DNA of 64,000 nucleotides from Pseudoalteromonas byunsanensis (GCF_001854475.1 NZ_MNAN01000034.1:321698-385697); one strand, 5' to 3'; positions 37,801 through 46,681 are shown, numbered from the stretch's first letter. Numbers and translations: made by a program. Notes: generated by a model not told the origin, from the sequence alone.

Positions 37801-38120
37801 AACAGATGATAAGTGGCTAGAAAATCAGACAATGATGCGCGTGAGTGATCACTTCCCATTACACCTTGAATAATAATTGGGTGACGCACAAGGTCTCGCA
37901 ATATTTGTTCCCTAGTTACAAGAAACTGCTGTAAATAGTTTTTCGTAAGCTCTGCATGCGCTCTGCTGGTGTTAGTTTGCAGTTCAGTGACTGAATTACT
38001 GGCACGCTGCCCAACGAGAAATACACTAATCACCACCGATAACAACAAACTCATCGCAAGAAATGCGTAGAATGCGTTATCGGACGACAATCTCAATAAT
38101 TTAATCATTGACTGCTTCAT
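34824..38120 (-). CDS. Hybrid sensor histidine kinase with two receiver domains
   Basis: 1098 residues. An N-terminal helix and a second helix near 260 frame a periplasmic sensor domain of about 220 residues. Then come two PAS/PAC units (GSHDGLWDWDLEHQQIYFAP; INRAFCEMTGYDKRVLGTNC), the second with the NCRFLQG motif of flavin-binding LOV-type PAS domains. HisKA has the phospho-histidine near 577 (MSHEIRTPMNG), followed by an ATPase domain (GLGLAIVKKL). Receiver 1 (about 813-940) and receiver 2 (about 968-1095) keep their phospho-Asp (FIDMQMPQMDG, LMDCQMPELDG). No HPt domain is present, so a separate phosphotransferase is needed. Its start overlaps the upstream binding-protein gene by 20 bases. 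Confidence 0.92.
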   Translation of the reverse strand: MKQSMIKLLRLSSDNAFYAFLAMSLLLSVVISVFLVGQRASNSVTELQTNTSRAHAELTKNYLQQFLVTREQILRDLVRHPIIIQGVMGSDHSRASLSDFLATYHLLGQKEHITIVNMLGDEVYNSDVSASSISTNPSWLQQVLSSESKTAILLHKVDDKEHFIISVPILYNGFTEGALIAQFNTSLDVLLANTLKNDNIAVSLEGQWFSFDNSDSNSNYMSIETSTIGKTGISFEYFIKTSWLDDNISSFQRDIAWGIAISLAISTGMLLLFGRQLLLNPYRRLEKSEQQAKANESRYKLAIQGSHDGLWDWDLEHQQIYFAPRFRELLGYDKDDTDGFPNDLEAFASHVHEKDRLTMRKELSYHFKYNKPFDIELRIRAYGGEMRFFRAKGVALKGKDGRAIRMAGSLTDITEQRVYQSALKSAKEHNDMLAEAIESCTVGISISDATHPDFPLVFINRAFCEMTGYDKRVLGTNCRFLQGEETSREVVAQMRQALKEKKKLSVKLINYRRSGEAFWNSLELSPVFDKAGELKAYVGIQQDITDWVHSREALQEAKIAAEQASLVKSEFLASMSHEIRTPMNGVLGMLNLLLNSELSEEQIHRATIAQNSATSLLSLINDILDFSKVDAGKLELEELEYDLRSMLGDFAESVAIQAQSKGLELVLDTTYVNESLVRGDPGRLRQILTNLVGNAIKFTDEGEVVISATLKDHGQEHLQFECVVRDTGIGIAKCEQGKLFQSFTQVDASTTRKYGGTGLGLAIVKKLCELMGGTVQVQSTPKQGSQFAFNVLMRRSRESELVQPTVKISDLQVLVVDDNDTNRTVLSKQLEYWGAQVRSVSCAQQALEQCHELAQTHQCYFDIAFIDMQMPQMDGIALGKMIREHAAYDTMQLVMMTPMGFRWKVEHFAKLGFATYFPKPFTTSDLITALAALNSDKRIKNSAMTRYIKGGKSSPQTDDDTNKWDESIRILLAEDNQVNQIVATSMLKKIGLKIVDIAADGKEVLSLLEQRQEEDRYTLLLMDCQMPELDGYETTKLIRSGEAGEYYANITIIAMTANAMVGDRTKCLEAGMDDYIAKPIVQNVLVEKLLQWLPHQQN

Positions 38121-39360
38121 TGCCTACTACCTTGTCTCTTCTAGGCAGTAATGTAACTCCGCCATCGTGTTCATATTTGGCCATGCAAACATCATCTTTT
38201 CCCAATGCTTCATGTGCATCTTGATTATCCGAGGACCACACAGAAAAAGGGTTTTTGTAAGTTTTTATTAGACCAACGACCGAATTGTCCAACCGTTCCA
38301 ATACAGCTCGAAGCTGCTTTCTGTTGCTCACCATATCATTGCTGACCGTAACCTGTTGCAGCCCTTGAAGTAATAATTTCCCTAGGTCATAGCTATGTAC
38401 AAATCCTGTCGGCGCCGCCAGCCGTTCGGGGAACTCTAAATGCTCAGGAAATAAACGCTGAGCCAATGTTACAACCTCCTTCGCAAAGGTATGATATTGA
38501 TAATCCCTTAACGAGAAACAACTTTGGATAAAGTGCAATATCAAACCACGATTGAGCGACTCCTTCACTGCTGGAAAAAACGCTCCTCCCGTAATCCCCC
38601 AGTGGCTAATGATCGGTAATTTATCCACGCCCTCTAAACTCGCCATTGCATTGACAAAATGCTTACCTTCAGGCGCATTGCCGACAAATAAAATACAATC
38701 AGCCTCGCTTTGCACAATATCGCGAATAATAATTCTGGCACTGGCATATTGTGTATTCCAATTAAACCACGTCACTCCTGCCATCGAATTGGGACCCATC
38801 GCGGCACGCATGGTTTTTTCATTTGATTTTCCCCATGGAGTATTTTCAAGTAATAGCTGCATATTCTTACAATGTAAGCTCTGTTTGGCATGTTCTACCA
38901 AGGTATATCCTGCTTTACTGTCATCTATTGACAGTCTAAAAACCCAATTTTCAGCTTTAGGGTAACGCGTGATGGGGCTTCCAGCAGCCCATGGAACAAG
39001 CAATAGCACACCTCTTTCATTTATATATTCTCGATATTTAATGTAGGGTGGCGAATGCAACCCGCCAAGTACTGCCAATGCATCAGGGTCATTCAGATAC
39101 TGACGCATATGTAGAAAACTACGATTACTATTGCCACGATGATTTTTTTCAACTATTTGCAGCTGATATCCCTGAACTTGATTGTTAACTTGTGCTAGAG
39201 CTGTGGCTAAACCCATTTTCATGGCAAGCGCTGAAGCGTAGTGGTTTGAATAATCAGAATCATGATAGATTTTAAGCACACGAGGTTCTTCTGTTGCTGC
39301 AATACTTGCACAAGAAAAAGCCACACAATAAATGCATACCCACCAATAACTATGTTTCAT
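38101..39360 (-). CDS. Periplasmic binding protein paired with a hybrid kinase
   Basis: About 419 residues. Signal peptide followed by a type I periplasmic-binding fold resembling the Leu/Ile/Val-receptor group: LKIYHDSDYSNHYASALAMKMGLATALAQVN, ALAVLGGLHSPPYIKYREY, WVFRLSIDDSKAGYTLVEHA. No ABC transporter genes are near. Its 3' end overlaps the start of the hybrid kinase gene by 20 bases, so it is more likely the ligand-sensing partner of the kinase, as TorT is for TorS or LuxP for LuxQ. The ligand is unknown. ATG 39360 is chosen; an in-frame ATG lies at 39384. Confidence 0.82.
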   Translation of the reverse strand: MKHSYWWVCIYCVAFSCASIAATEEPRVLKIYHDSDYSNHYASALAMKMGLATALAQVNNQVQGYQLQIVEKNHRGNSNRSFLHMRQYLNDPDALAVLGGLHSPPYIKYREYINERGVLLLVPWAAGSPITRYPKAENWVFRLSIDDSKAGYTLVEHAKQSLHCKNMQLLLENTPWGKSNEKTMRAAMGPNSMAGVTWFNWNTQYASARIIIRDIVQSEADCILFVGNAPEGKHFVNAMASLEGVDKLPIISHWGITGGAFFPAVKESLNRGLILHFIQSCFSLRDYQYHTFAKEVVTLAQRLFPEHLEFPERLAAPTGFVHSYDLGKLLLQGLQQVTVSNDMVSNRKQLRAVLERLDNSVVGLIKTYKNPFSVWSSDNQDAHEALGKDDVCMAKYEHDGGVTLLPRRDKVVGNEAVND

Positions 39361-39547
39361 AGCACACAAGCTCAAGCCTTTCATTTGCTTAAAAATAGCT
39401 CATATCCAGCAAACTTGCAGTGCATACACCCCAATATCAAGGCAATACTCCAATTGCTACTCAAACTTATTGGAGAAAATCAGTTAAGACATAATGTATA
39501 TATTATATTAACATGTAAATATTGTGTTTAATTTTTACTGCTATTTA

Positions 39548-41173
39548 ATGTTTCGTTGTCGTCTGTTTTCGCTACTGTTGATGTTAAATCACGTATCACT
39601 CTGGGCCAGCATTTGTCAGCCTCAGGGAGATGCTAATGTCACAGGAGATATTTTGACTTGTAAACGTGTTATTCAAACGCTACCACCTAAGGGAATTAGT
39701 GCGTTTAAAGCATCACTCGAATTGGTTGAGCTATATCGAAAAGCTGGGGACCTAAAGCTTGCCAACCAAGTGCTAGACACCTTACTTGAGCAAGACTTAA
39801 AGAGTCCTCAAAAATACAGTGTCATTCGGCAAAAAGGCATAAATGCTTACCGTCAGCGCAACTATATTCAAGCGCTTGAATACTTTCATGAAGCTCAGCT
39901 CATTGCAGAGCAACAAGATGATCTTAGGCTGATCGGCAAGTCGGCAAATGATCTGGCCAATGTTTACCAAGCCCTAGGAGATTTAGATACTGCGCTGACG
40001 TTGTTTTTGAGAAGTTACCAGTTAGCTAAACAACTTAACGACACACACCGTCAGGCTATTACATTAAATAATTTAGGAAACGTCTCAAGAGATATAAACC
40101 AGCTAGATGACGCAATACTCTCTTTTCGCCAAGCCCATGTGTTACATCAACAAGCTGGCGATATAACAAAAGCAAACCACTCGTTGCTAAGTCTTGGGGA
40201 AGTTTTCTTGAAAAAAAGGCAACTTGAAAAGGCTCAGACTCTTATTCATGACCTTGTTGCTCCCCTAAATGAAAGTGGCGCTCACGCACAGGTATCCAGA
40301 GCTTATTTGCTGTTAGCGGAAATTGCGATTGCTCAAAATAATACTGAACAAGCCGCGCATTGGCTAAACGCTCAAAAACGCACTCGCCAATTAATACAAA
40401 GTAGCAATATAGACCAACGTGCTTTGTTAATAGAGGCAAAACTTAAACAATTGGAAGGAGAGCATGATGCGGCGCAAGTCATTCTAAAGCAAGGTCTCAG
40501 TGCCCATAACCAACAAAATAGTCAATTAACAGAGTTGTTCTACATCGCACTCATACAATCTCAACAACAAACTGAACGCTACCGTGATGCCATCGATACA
40601 TTACAAAATTATAATAACATGCTCAAAAGTAGTCGCTCTCAAAGCGAAAGCCTCTACCAGTTCCGATTAAAAAAAGCCAATGTATTCAACACGACTACAG
40701 CATCACAAAACCACTATTGGTTTATCGCTTTTGTGTGCTTTGCCTTTTTTGGTGGTGTGTTAATCACTGTTGTGTATTTTAAGAGCAAGACTGTCAAATT
40801 GTCATTTTCTGGTGATGGTGAAGTTGCATCCAATGAAAACATAGCGCACTTGGATGACTATCAATCCCGTGTCTTAATGGTAGAAATTATGACTCTTGCC
40901 TTGAACATATGGGAACACAGCAGCGGCAGGACAAGGATAGAACTCGCTGAACAAAGTAAAGTGTGGAAAGTAAATATTGATGATGGGCGCCTAAGAGTGA
41001 GAACTTTTGAGCGCTACCTGAGTACGAAAACACTCCCCAAGAAACCGCGTTGGAGAAATATCATCTCAACCGCAAATCACGTCATCGAGCAATGTGATAC
41101 TGACTATCCACAATTGAAAGAGCTACAAAACAAAGTAAGTAAATTAGAAAAAATAGCCCTTAATTGTGGCTAA
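39548..41173 (+). CDS. Exported TPR protein with a membrane helix and C-terminal cytoplasmic domain
   Basis: About 541 residues. Signal peptide (LFSLLLMLNHVSLWASIC), then six or more TPRs (ANDLANVYQALGDLDTALTLFLRSYQLAKQ and following), one membrane helix (HYWFIAFVCFAFFGGVLITVVYF) and a C-terminal domain of about 115 residues: MVEIMTLALNIWEHSSGRTRIELAEQSKVW, then RTFERYLSTKTLPKKPRWRNII. The last part looks like a helical DNA- or nucleotide-responsive module, but I cannot name it. The topology (periplasmic TPR, cytoplasmic effector) suggests a signalling protein. It is divergent from the binding protein-kinase pair. The frame could begin at GTG 39524. Confidence 0.7.
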   Translation: MFRCRLFSLLLMLNHVSLWASICQPQGDANVTGDILTCKRVIQTLPPKGISAFKASLELVELYRKAGDLKLANQVLDTLLEQDLKSPQKYSVIRQKGINAYRQRNYIQALEYFHEAQLIAEQQDDLRLIGKSANDLANVYQALGDLDTALTLFLRSYQLAKQLNDTHRQAITLNNLGNVSRDINQLDDAILSFRQAHVLHQQAGDITKANHSLLSLGEVFLKKRQLEKAQTLIHDLVAPLNESGAHAQVSRAYLLLAEIAIAQNNTEQAAHWLNAQKRTRQLIQSSNIDQRALLIEAKLKQLEGEHDAAQVILKQGLSAHNQQNSQLTELFYIALIQSQQQTERYRDAIDTLQNYNNMLKSSRSQSESLYQFRLKKANVFNTTTASQNHYWFIAFVCFAFFGGVLITVVYFKSKTVKLSFSGDGEVASNENIAHLDDYQSRVLMVEIMTLALNIWEHSSGRTRIELAEQSKVWKVNIDDGRLRVRTFERYLSTKTLPKKPRWRNIISTANHVIEQCDTDYPQLKELQNKVSKLEKIALNCG

Positions 41174-41242
41174 ATGCAGTCATTTCTAATTAGATAAAAA
41201 AGGGACCGAAGCCCCTAAGCACAAAGGATCCGCTAGGTGCTA

Positions 41243-41713
41243 TTAGCGACTTACATCACACATATAGCACGCAAGGGTTACACCCATGTTTGCTTCATAT
41301 CGTTGGTGATGCAAATCACCTTTAAATTCATAAGGCCCTTCAAAACGAGTAAATACACGCATGTCAGCATTGATTATATGGCTAAAGCTGTTCATGTTAT
41401 TGAGCAAAGACTGACACATTCTATTGCCCATTTCGTAAGCTAATCGCCAATCATCAAACTGGCCACAATCAAGCATGGGTGTCATAGAGTTAGTGCTAAG
41501 TGCTTTGCTATTAAGCGCGTTGCAAACATTACTTCCTTCACTATTCAAATACTTGAAGGTGCCCGTTGATAAGCTCATTTTGCCAAGTAAGACGGTCTGA
41601 TTTTTTGGGCATGTAGCGCTTTCACTAAGCACGACATCTTTGGCTATTTGAAAGTTATGTGCATACACAGAACCAACCGTTAATAGTGAACATAATAGAA
41701 TAAATTGCTTCAT
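41243..41713 (-). CDS. Secreted cysteine-containing protein, unknown function
   Basis: 156 residues from ATG 41713; the open frame runs further upstream but AGGAAAC lies just before this ATG and a signal peptide follows (FILLCSLLTVGSVYA). The mature protein has six or more cysteines (ATCPKNQ, SNVCNAL, LDCGQF, RMCQSL, ACYMCD) that could pair as disulfides. I recognise no family. It is divergent from a two-gene unit of large secreted proteins across a region with repeated TGGGTAAA motifs, so it may belong to the same regulon. Confidence 0.65.
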   Translation of the reverse strand: MKQFILLCSLLTVGSVYAHNFQIAKDVVLSESATCPKNQTVLLGKMSLSTGTFKYLNSEGSNVCNALNSKALSTNSMTPMLDCGQFDDWRLAYEMGNRMCQSLLNNMNSFSHIINADMRVFTRFEGPYEFKGDLHHQRYEANMGVTLACYMCDVSR

Positions 41714-42065
41714 GATTTGTTTCCTTTTTTTTGCAGCTCCATCGTAGACGAAGGTTAATTCATAATGACGGTCTTCGTCAGGGTCAAAAAATACTGCCTT
41801 AAAGAAAATACCTATGCACACAAAGATACGGGGCAAATGGGTAAAACTGGGTAAAAATACATATAATGTTATGATAAATATAATTTTATTTACCTACCTT
41901 AACCATCGTCTTTGCTTATTCTCCTTGCTACGCCAGTCTAATTGAATGATTTACCCAAATTACCCCTATCTGACCCCGCAACTTCCTTTTTTGCGTATCA
42001 AAAGCGCTTCATCATCAGAGCGCACATTATTCACTGTGCTTAACATTGATAAAGGAATACGCAAA
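41714..42065. promoter_or_regulatory. Divergent promoter region with repeated TGGGTAAA elements
   Basis: About 350 bases between two divergent secreted-protein genes. It contains tandem TGGGTAAAAC/TGGGTAAAAA (41838-41857, ten-base period) and, about 100 bases away in inverted orientation, TTTACCCA (41950-41957) followed by TTACCCC. A TATAAT lies at about 41863. This arrangement suggests binding sites for an unidentified regulator of both genes. Confidence 0.4.
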
Positions 42066-43712
42066 ATGAAACATACTATTTTAAATGCTAAAGTACTGGC
42101 AAACTTTGCCTGCACTGCACTGCTTGGCAGCGCTACTTTTGCTTATGCAAGCTCTACAGTGACCGCTGACACCACACAAACTAAACAAGTAACTCAAGAA
42201 TTTGGGCAAATGACGCCCACAACAGTGAGCGAAACCACTTGGCGAGCCATATCAAACTGGTCAACTGACTCGCTGTCACTGCTTGAATTCATTGCAGACA
42301 ATGATGAAGAGTACCAGTTAAACCGCTATATCGATTTATTAGTCCGTGATCACCGAGACGCAGAAGTCCTAGCTCAAGTCCAAGCACTAGATAAGAATGT
42401 TTTAGACCTCTGGTCACAAGCCATGGCAGAAGCATCACCTGAAGATAACTACCTATTCACCAGATATCTTGCGCAATACAAACCTGCACTTTTTGATCAA
42501 TGGCTGGCAAGCAATAGGGCGCTAACGCTGCCTGAATTTCTCAACCAACAGTCTCCTCAGCTTTACGATACTTGGTACAGCGAACATGCGGCACCAAAAC
42601 GTAAGGGCCTGTCTGTTTTGGAGTACGATAAGACCTTATCAGGTGAAGTTTATGCTGAGTTAAAAGACTTACTTAACAAGCTTCCGGTTGGTGGCTCACG
42701 CTCTCAATGTGCATGCCAGATGATCACCCCACAGACCGGCTCTGGACACGTCGTTACCAATTATCCAGCCACTCCAAGCAACTGGAGTGACTATTCCAGC
42801 GACAACAGTGGCCTTTCTAAGCATAAATTGGATTTTAAAACCACGGCTTACGGTGCATTTCACTCTGGAGATGGTGAAAGGTGGTCTAAACACAAAGTAT
42901 ACGGCTATGACTCGAGTATTAATCATAACTCCAGCGAATTTTATGTAAAAATGCTGTGTGCTGACACCAATGGCTATGACTGCAACCAAAGTAACTCTTG
43001 TTCTGGTAACTTAGAGGTTCGTGGTACTTATGCCGCTCGTTTTAATGTAACGGGGCAAGCGAAGAAGATCTGGTCAAAAGCCACTAATTCACACTCTGGT
43101 GATGGAGCTAAATTCGCAGTAGATTTACCAGGTGGCGCACCTGAAGTGGTGCTATTTAACAAAGCTGGCGGTGCAGCGATGAGTTATAACACTGGCTGGG
43201 ATATCAACTCAGTACTTGGCGCACTCAAAGCTGCACTTGGCATCACAGCAGCAATTGTTAGTGATAACCCGGGCAGCTTACTAGATGGCCAACTGGCCAG
43301 CGATCTCATTACTAACATCGCGGGCATGATCACACGATCTGGCAACGAAGCCACGGTGAACAGTACCATGCGCGCTCGCTTTGACTCTTCAGATGTGAGC
43401 CCTTTCTTGCTACAACCCAATGAAGTGTACCACTTTACACTAGATTCAAATGCTAGAGTAAAAGCCAGAGGCTACGGTGGATACTCAGACAGTCATTTCG
43501 AATATGGCAGCTCAGGCGCAATCATGTATGCCGCGAACCAATTTACCTGTGGTAGTAACGTTACGCCTCCAATGCCAACAGGTCTTTGGTTTTATGCTGA
43601 TCAGTCAGGTCCAGACAGCGTTGCTTCGCTTCGCAGTGATGTAGAGACTTGGTTATCTATGCAACTTAATAAACCAGTTAGCGCCGCTCAGCCACAAGGA
43701 ATTGTGCATTAA
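42066..43712 (+). CDS. Large secreted protein, unknown function
   Basis: 548 residues from ATG 42066, chosen for the AAAGGA site and a signal peptide (VLANFACTALLGSATFAYAS). The first third is helical and acidic; then comes a cysteine-containing region (SQCACQMITPQTGSG), a segment with two HSGDG motifs (AFHSGDGERWSKHKVYG, NSHSGDGAKFAVDL), CSGNLEVRGTY, and a glycine/alanine-rich stretch (ALGITAAIV). It ends with WLSMQLNKPV. No enzyme motif is recognised. The next gene starts 67 bases on and encodes another secreted protein, so they form a likely operon for an extracellular or surface function. Confidence 0.75.
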   Translation: MKHTILNAKVLANFACTALLGSATFAYASSTVTADTTQTKQVTQEFGQMTPTTVSETTWRAISNWSTDSLSLLEFIADNDEEYQLNRYIDLLVRDHRDAEVLAQVQALDKNVLDLWSQAMAEASPEDNYLFTRYLAQYKPALFDQWLASNRALTLPEFLNQQSPQLYDTWYSEHAAPKRKGLSVLEYDKTLSGEVYAELKDLLNKLPVGGSRSQCACQMITPQTGSGHVVTNYPATPSNWSDYSSDNSGLSKHKLDFKTTAYGAFHSGDGERWSKHKVYGYDSSINHNSSEFYVKMLCADTNGYDCNQSNSCSGNLEVRGTYAARFNVTGQAKKIWSKATNSHSGDGAKFAVDLPGGAPEVVLFNKAGGAAMSYNTGWDINSVLGALKAALGITAAIVSDNPGSLLDGQLASDLITNIAGMITRSGNEATVNSTMRARFDSSDVSPFLLQPNEVYHFTLDSNARVKARGYGGYSDSHFEYGSSGAIMYAANQFTCGSNVTPPMPTGLWFYADQSGPDSVASLRSDVETWLSMQLNKPVSAAQPQGIVH

Positions 43713-43779
43713 ATTCAAATATGTTGATGGCGTACATAGGTGCGCCATCCTGCCTTTCGTTATAATAAAAGGAACAAGC

Positions 43780-45762
43780 ATGAAACAGTTGACTATGGTC
43801 GCCTTAGCCCACATTGCTTTGCTAAGTTCAGTGGTAACACCTGCAAAAGCGCAAAACTTTGATACAACAACGCTTCCCATCTTATTTTTCGCCCAGGGTG
43901 ATAGCTATCGAGCACTTTCTCCTTGGTATTCATTAAGCTATCAAGCGCAACTTGTCGAGTTACAAACCTGCTCTGAAGTAGCCTGTACACAAAGCATTAA
44001 ATTCAACGACCTTGAACCCACAAATTCGTTTGATGAACGTCACTACCACGCCAGTTTTGCGGGTCAAGCTGGTAATATGAAAAAGCAAAACACTTACTCA
44101 CAGCTCAGTCTAGGTCATTATGCTCAAGGTACGTTATACGCCAGCGGCAACCAAAGGCGGATCACTTTTACGTTACAAGTTTCAAAGCAGCCCTCATCTT
44201 TGCGCTTCGAGTTCAGTGATGACTACAGTACCAGCGTCAGTGAAGATAGAGCCTCTTTGAATCGTATAGCAAAGGCATGCTCTTCTCATTGTTCAACGAC
44301 TTGGCAAGCTTTCAATATTGACAAAGAAGGGCGATACAGCAGCGCTCAATTCTCACCAACTCAAGCCGGTGGGTGGACAATTAATAGCAGCGAAGATGCA
44401 GTTAAACTGGAACTGACCACCTTGATAGGCCAATATCAACCACCTGACATGAGTCATCATCAACAAGGATTATCACACACAAGTACCAGACTAAACGAAG
44501 ACAGTATCATAATGATGAAACGAGATGAGCTTCATGAACAGTACTCTTTTGACGATACACAAGTACATGGGCTCGGAGATAGTCATTGGCTATTGAGTCA
44601 AGACGAGTCGCTACTTCTAACCGATCATACAGCAAATATACTCGCCACAATGCCACTGGCCAATTTAGGTTTGCAACAGGTTGTCAGTAGCAGTGTCACG
44701 GATAACACTTTATTTTTGCTGGGAATTTCATCTGAGTACACTGTGTTGCGCCCTTCGTCGCAAACTATTATTAGCCAATATCCTGAAATGCATACGAGCC
44801 CGATGGTTGCAGCCCAACTTATTGAACTGGACCATGCGCTTAACCTAGTTTCCGCTACTACTATTTTCCTGCCGGAGTCCGAGCTTCCCTACGCGACAGT
44901 AAAGCCTCAAGAGTGGGGAATTTTAGTTGCCACCGCAGAGGCCGCAGCCAAATCAACCAGCTATAGCTATCTAGCCAATCAATCTTCGGCAGCAATGGCT
45001 GGGTGTCCTATGATCACAAGCGGCTACGGCTATGGCTTGTTGTGTTGGAAAGCACTCAACAACTCAACACTCACGTATACGCCCGCAAATAGCACCATGA
45101 TCCCCGTAACGGTGGTTGACAACACAACACCTAGCCTGATGAATCAACTAGAAGACAACCAACACGGCATCATTTTTAAAGACGGTAGCAATCCCGTTGA
45201 CCCCGGTGGCACTTGGACGCACCCAGATAATATTGCTACCAGCAAAGAAGACTTAGCACTGGCAATTGCCATGTATCATTTTCGCTGGGGTTCTCCTGTT
45301 GCAGCAAACATCATTTATCCAGCGGGTAATCCAGCACAGCCTGTGATGTTTAGAGAAGTAGAATATCAAGCAGCCAACAGCAGTAATTTGCCACATAACG
45401 TTTGTAATCACTTTGCAGCAAGCTCGGGTTACCCTGAATATCAAGCCGCCGATGCCTGCATGACACAAACCGGATTTGGGCTATTTTCACTTACAAGTCT
45501 GACCTTTGATCGCTGGCAAGGTGGTAACTATTACCCTAATCAAAACGTAGGTGGGCAAGATAATAGCTGGTTTCCGTGGTTCACTAACTTCGTGGGTGAC
45601 CCGCCAGTGACTGACCCTTTGCAAATACAAGCAAGTATAGAAATGGTCTCTCGGATTAAGCACCACAGTGCAAATTATGGTCGCTTAAGACAAGATACAT
45701 ACCTTAATGGCCAATTATTTAGCCAAGGCACGGTAGCGGGGTATTATCTAACTCGAATGTGA
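43780..45762 (+). CDS. Large secreted protein, unknown function
   Basis: 660 residues from ATG 43780 (AAAGGA upstream; signal peptide to AKAQNF). The N-terminal 200 residues look beta-rich and sandwich-like (RITFTLQVSKQPSSLRFEFSDD); the middle has propeller-like repeats; the C-terminal 220 residues hold an aromatic-rich domain (MYHFRWGSPVAANIIYP, NVCNHFAASSGY, WQGGNYYPNQNVGGQDNSWF). Six or more cysteines are present. I recognise no family. It is the second gene of a unit with the 548-residue secreted protein, and a strong hairpin follows it. It ends convergent with the hydrolase gene. Confidence 0.75.
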   Translation: MKQLTMVALAHIALLSSVVTPAKAQNFDTTTLPILFFAQGDSYRALSPWYSLSYQAQLVELQTCSEVACTQSIKFNDLEPTNSFDERHYHASFAGQAGNMKKQNTYSQLSLGHYAQGTLYASGNQRRITFTLQVSKQPSSLRFEFSDDYSTSVSEDRASLNRIAKACSSHCSTTWQAFNIDKEGRYSSAQFSPTQAGGWTINSSEDAVKLELTTLIGQYQPPDMSHHQQGLSHTSTRLNEDSIIMMKRDELHEQYSFDDTQVHGLGDSHWLLSQDESLLLTDHTANILATMPLANLGLQQVVSSSVTDNTLFLLGISSEYTVLRPSSQTIISQYPEMHTSPMVAAQLIELDHALNLVSATTIFLPESELPYATVKPQEWGILVATAEAAAKSTSYSYLANQSSAAMAGCPMITSGYGYGLLCWKALNNSTLTYTPANSTMIPVTVVDNTTPSLMNQLEDNQHGIIFKDGSNPVDPGGTWTHPDNIATSKEDLALAIAMYHFRWGSPVAANIIYPAGNPAQPVMFREVEYQAANSSNLPHNVCNHFAASSGYPEYQAADACMTQTGFGLFSLTSLTFDRWQGGNYYPNQNVGGQDNSWFPWFTNFVGDPPVTDPLQIQASIEMVSRIKHHSANYGRLRQDTYLNGQLFSQGTVAGYYLTRM

Positions 45763-45791
45763 TACGTGTTGCCAGCCAATGCACATCAACT

Positions 45792-45817
45792 GAGTGATAG
45801 CACCTTAGCTATCACTC
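45792..45817. terminator. Hairpin between convergent genes
   Basis: GAGTGATAGC (45792-45801) and GCTATCACTC (45808-45817) form a perfect 10-bp stem with loop ACCTTA. It lies between the secreted-protein unit and the convergent hydrolase gene. T runs are weak on both sides. Confidence 0.6.
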
Positions 45818-45826
45818 TTGGTATCA

Positions 45827-46681
45827 TTATTGTGCTTGTAGTTGTTGTAACTGATTTTGCACAGATTGCCACGTTTGCTCGTCATTAATGATCCGACCAT
45901 GTCCAAGCCCTTGTGTACTCATAAGCTGCACGTGAGGGTATTGTTTAACCACGGTTTGAGTATTGTCATAGCGCGCAAAGCGGTCTTGTACATCATGGAT
46001 GATAAGCACGTTGTCATGCTTGGTTAAATGCAGCTCTGGCAACAAGCTTTCAAAGGGCATTTGGTGCTGCTGTTCGACAGATTGGATCACACTCTTAAAC
46101 AAAGTCTTTGATATACCAGTAGATAGAATGCGTTGCTCGAAACCATTGTAAAAGTCAAATGGCGGGGCTATCAATATATGTGACCGAGAACAGATGGTGT
46201 TCAGTGCCGCAACACACCCCATAGAGTGGCTAATCGCAGTGTAAACAGGCTCATTAAGATGTGTTTGCACCGCATCAAGCGCACGAATAAACAACGGTAA
46301 ATTTGCCTCCTTTCCTGCACTCATACCATGGCCATAGTGATCAAATGCAACCGCTTTAAAGCCACTTGCCGCAACCCTTTCCATTAATGGATAAAACTGA
46401 CTGGCACTGCCCGACCAACCATGGGTAAATAGCACCACAGGCCCTTGCCCAAGTTCATACATATGTAGCGCTTCAAATTCGGTGTTAATTGTATAATTTG
46501 ACATGCCTTGAGGTTTACTCACTTTAGCGCGGTGACGCACAGGAGTCAGTAACAGTCGGCGTGCAAACTTTTTGCCAATCGCGGGGGCAATACGAGCGAC
46601 CGTGCTAGATAAGGCTTTGATACCATAATAACTGAGCGGTTTTGCACCTGACCTGTCTGAAAAATAAATTTTACTGCTCAT
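45827..46681 (-). CDS. Alpha/beta-hydrolase
   Basis: 284 residues from ATG 46681, preceded by GGAG; the frame is open further upstream through the TetR gene. Fold markers: VVLFTHGWSGSASQFYPLM (oxyanion HGW), AFDHYGHGMS, nucleophile AISHSMGCVAAL, acid HDVQDRFARY and histidine GLGHGRI. The nucleophile elbow is S-H-S-M-G rather than the strict G-x-S-x-G. It is likely a carboxylesterase or lipase-like enzyme in the cytoplasm. The start overlaps the TetR gene end by 11 bases, so it is probably the TetR protein's target and shares its operator-controlled promoter. Confidence 0.88.
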   Translation of the reverse strand: MSSKIYFSDRSGAKPLSYYGIKALSSTVARIAPAIGKKFARRLLLTPVRHRAKVSKPQGMSNYTINTEFEALHMYELGQGPVVLFTHGWSGSASQFYPLMERVAASGFKAVAFDHYGHGMSAGKEANLPLFIRALDAVQTHLNEPVYTAISHSMGCVAALNTICSRSHILIAPPFDFYNGFEQRILSTGISKTLFKSVIQSVEQQHQMPFESLLPELHLTKHDNVLIIHDVQDRFARYDNTQTVVKQYPHVQLMSTQGLGHGRIINDEQTWQSVQNQLQQLQAQ

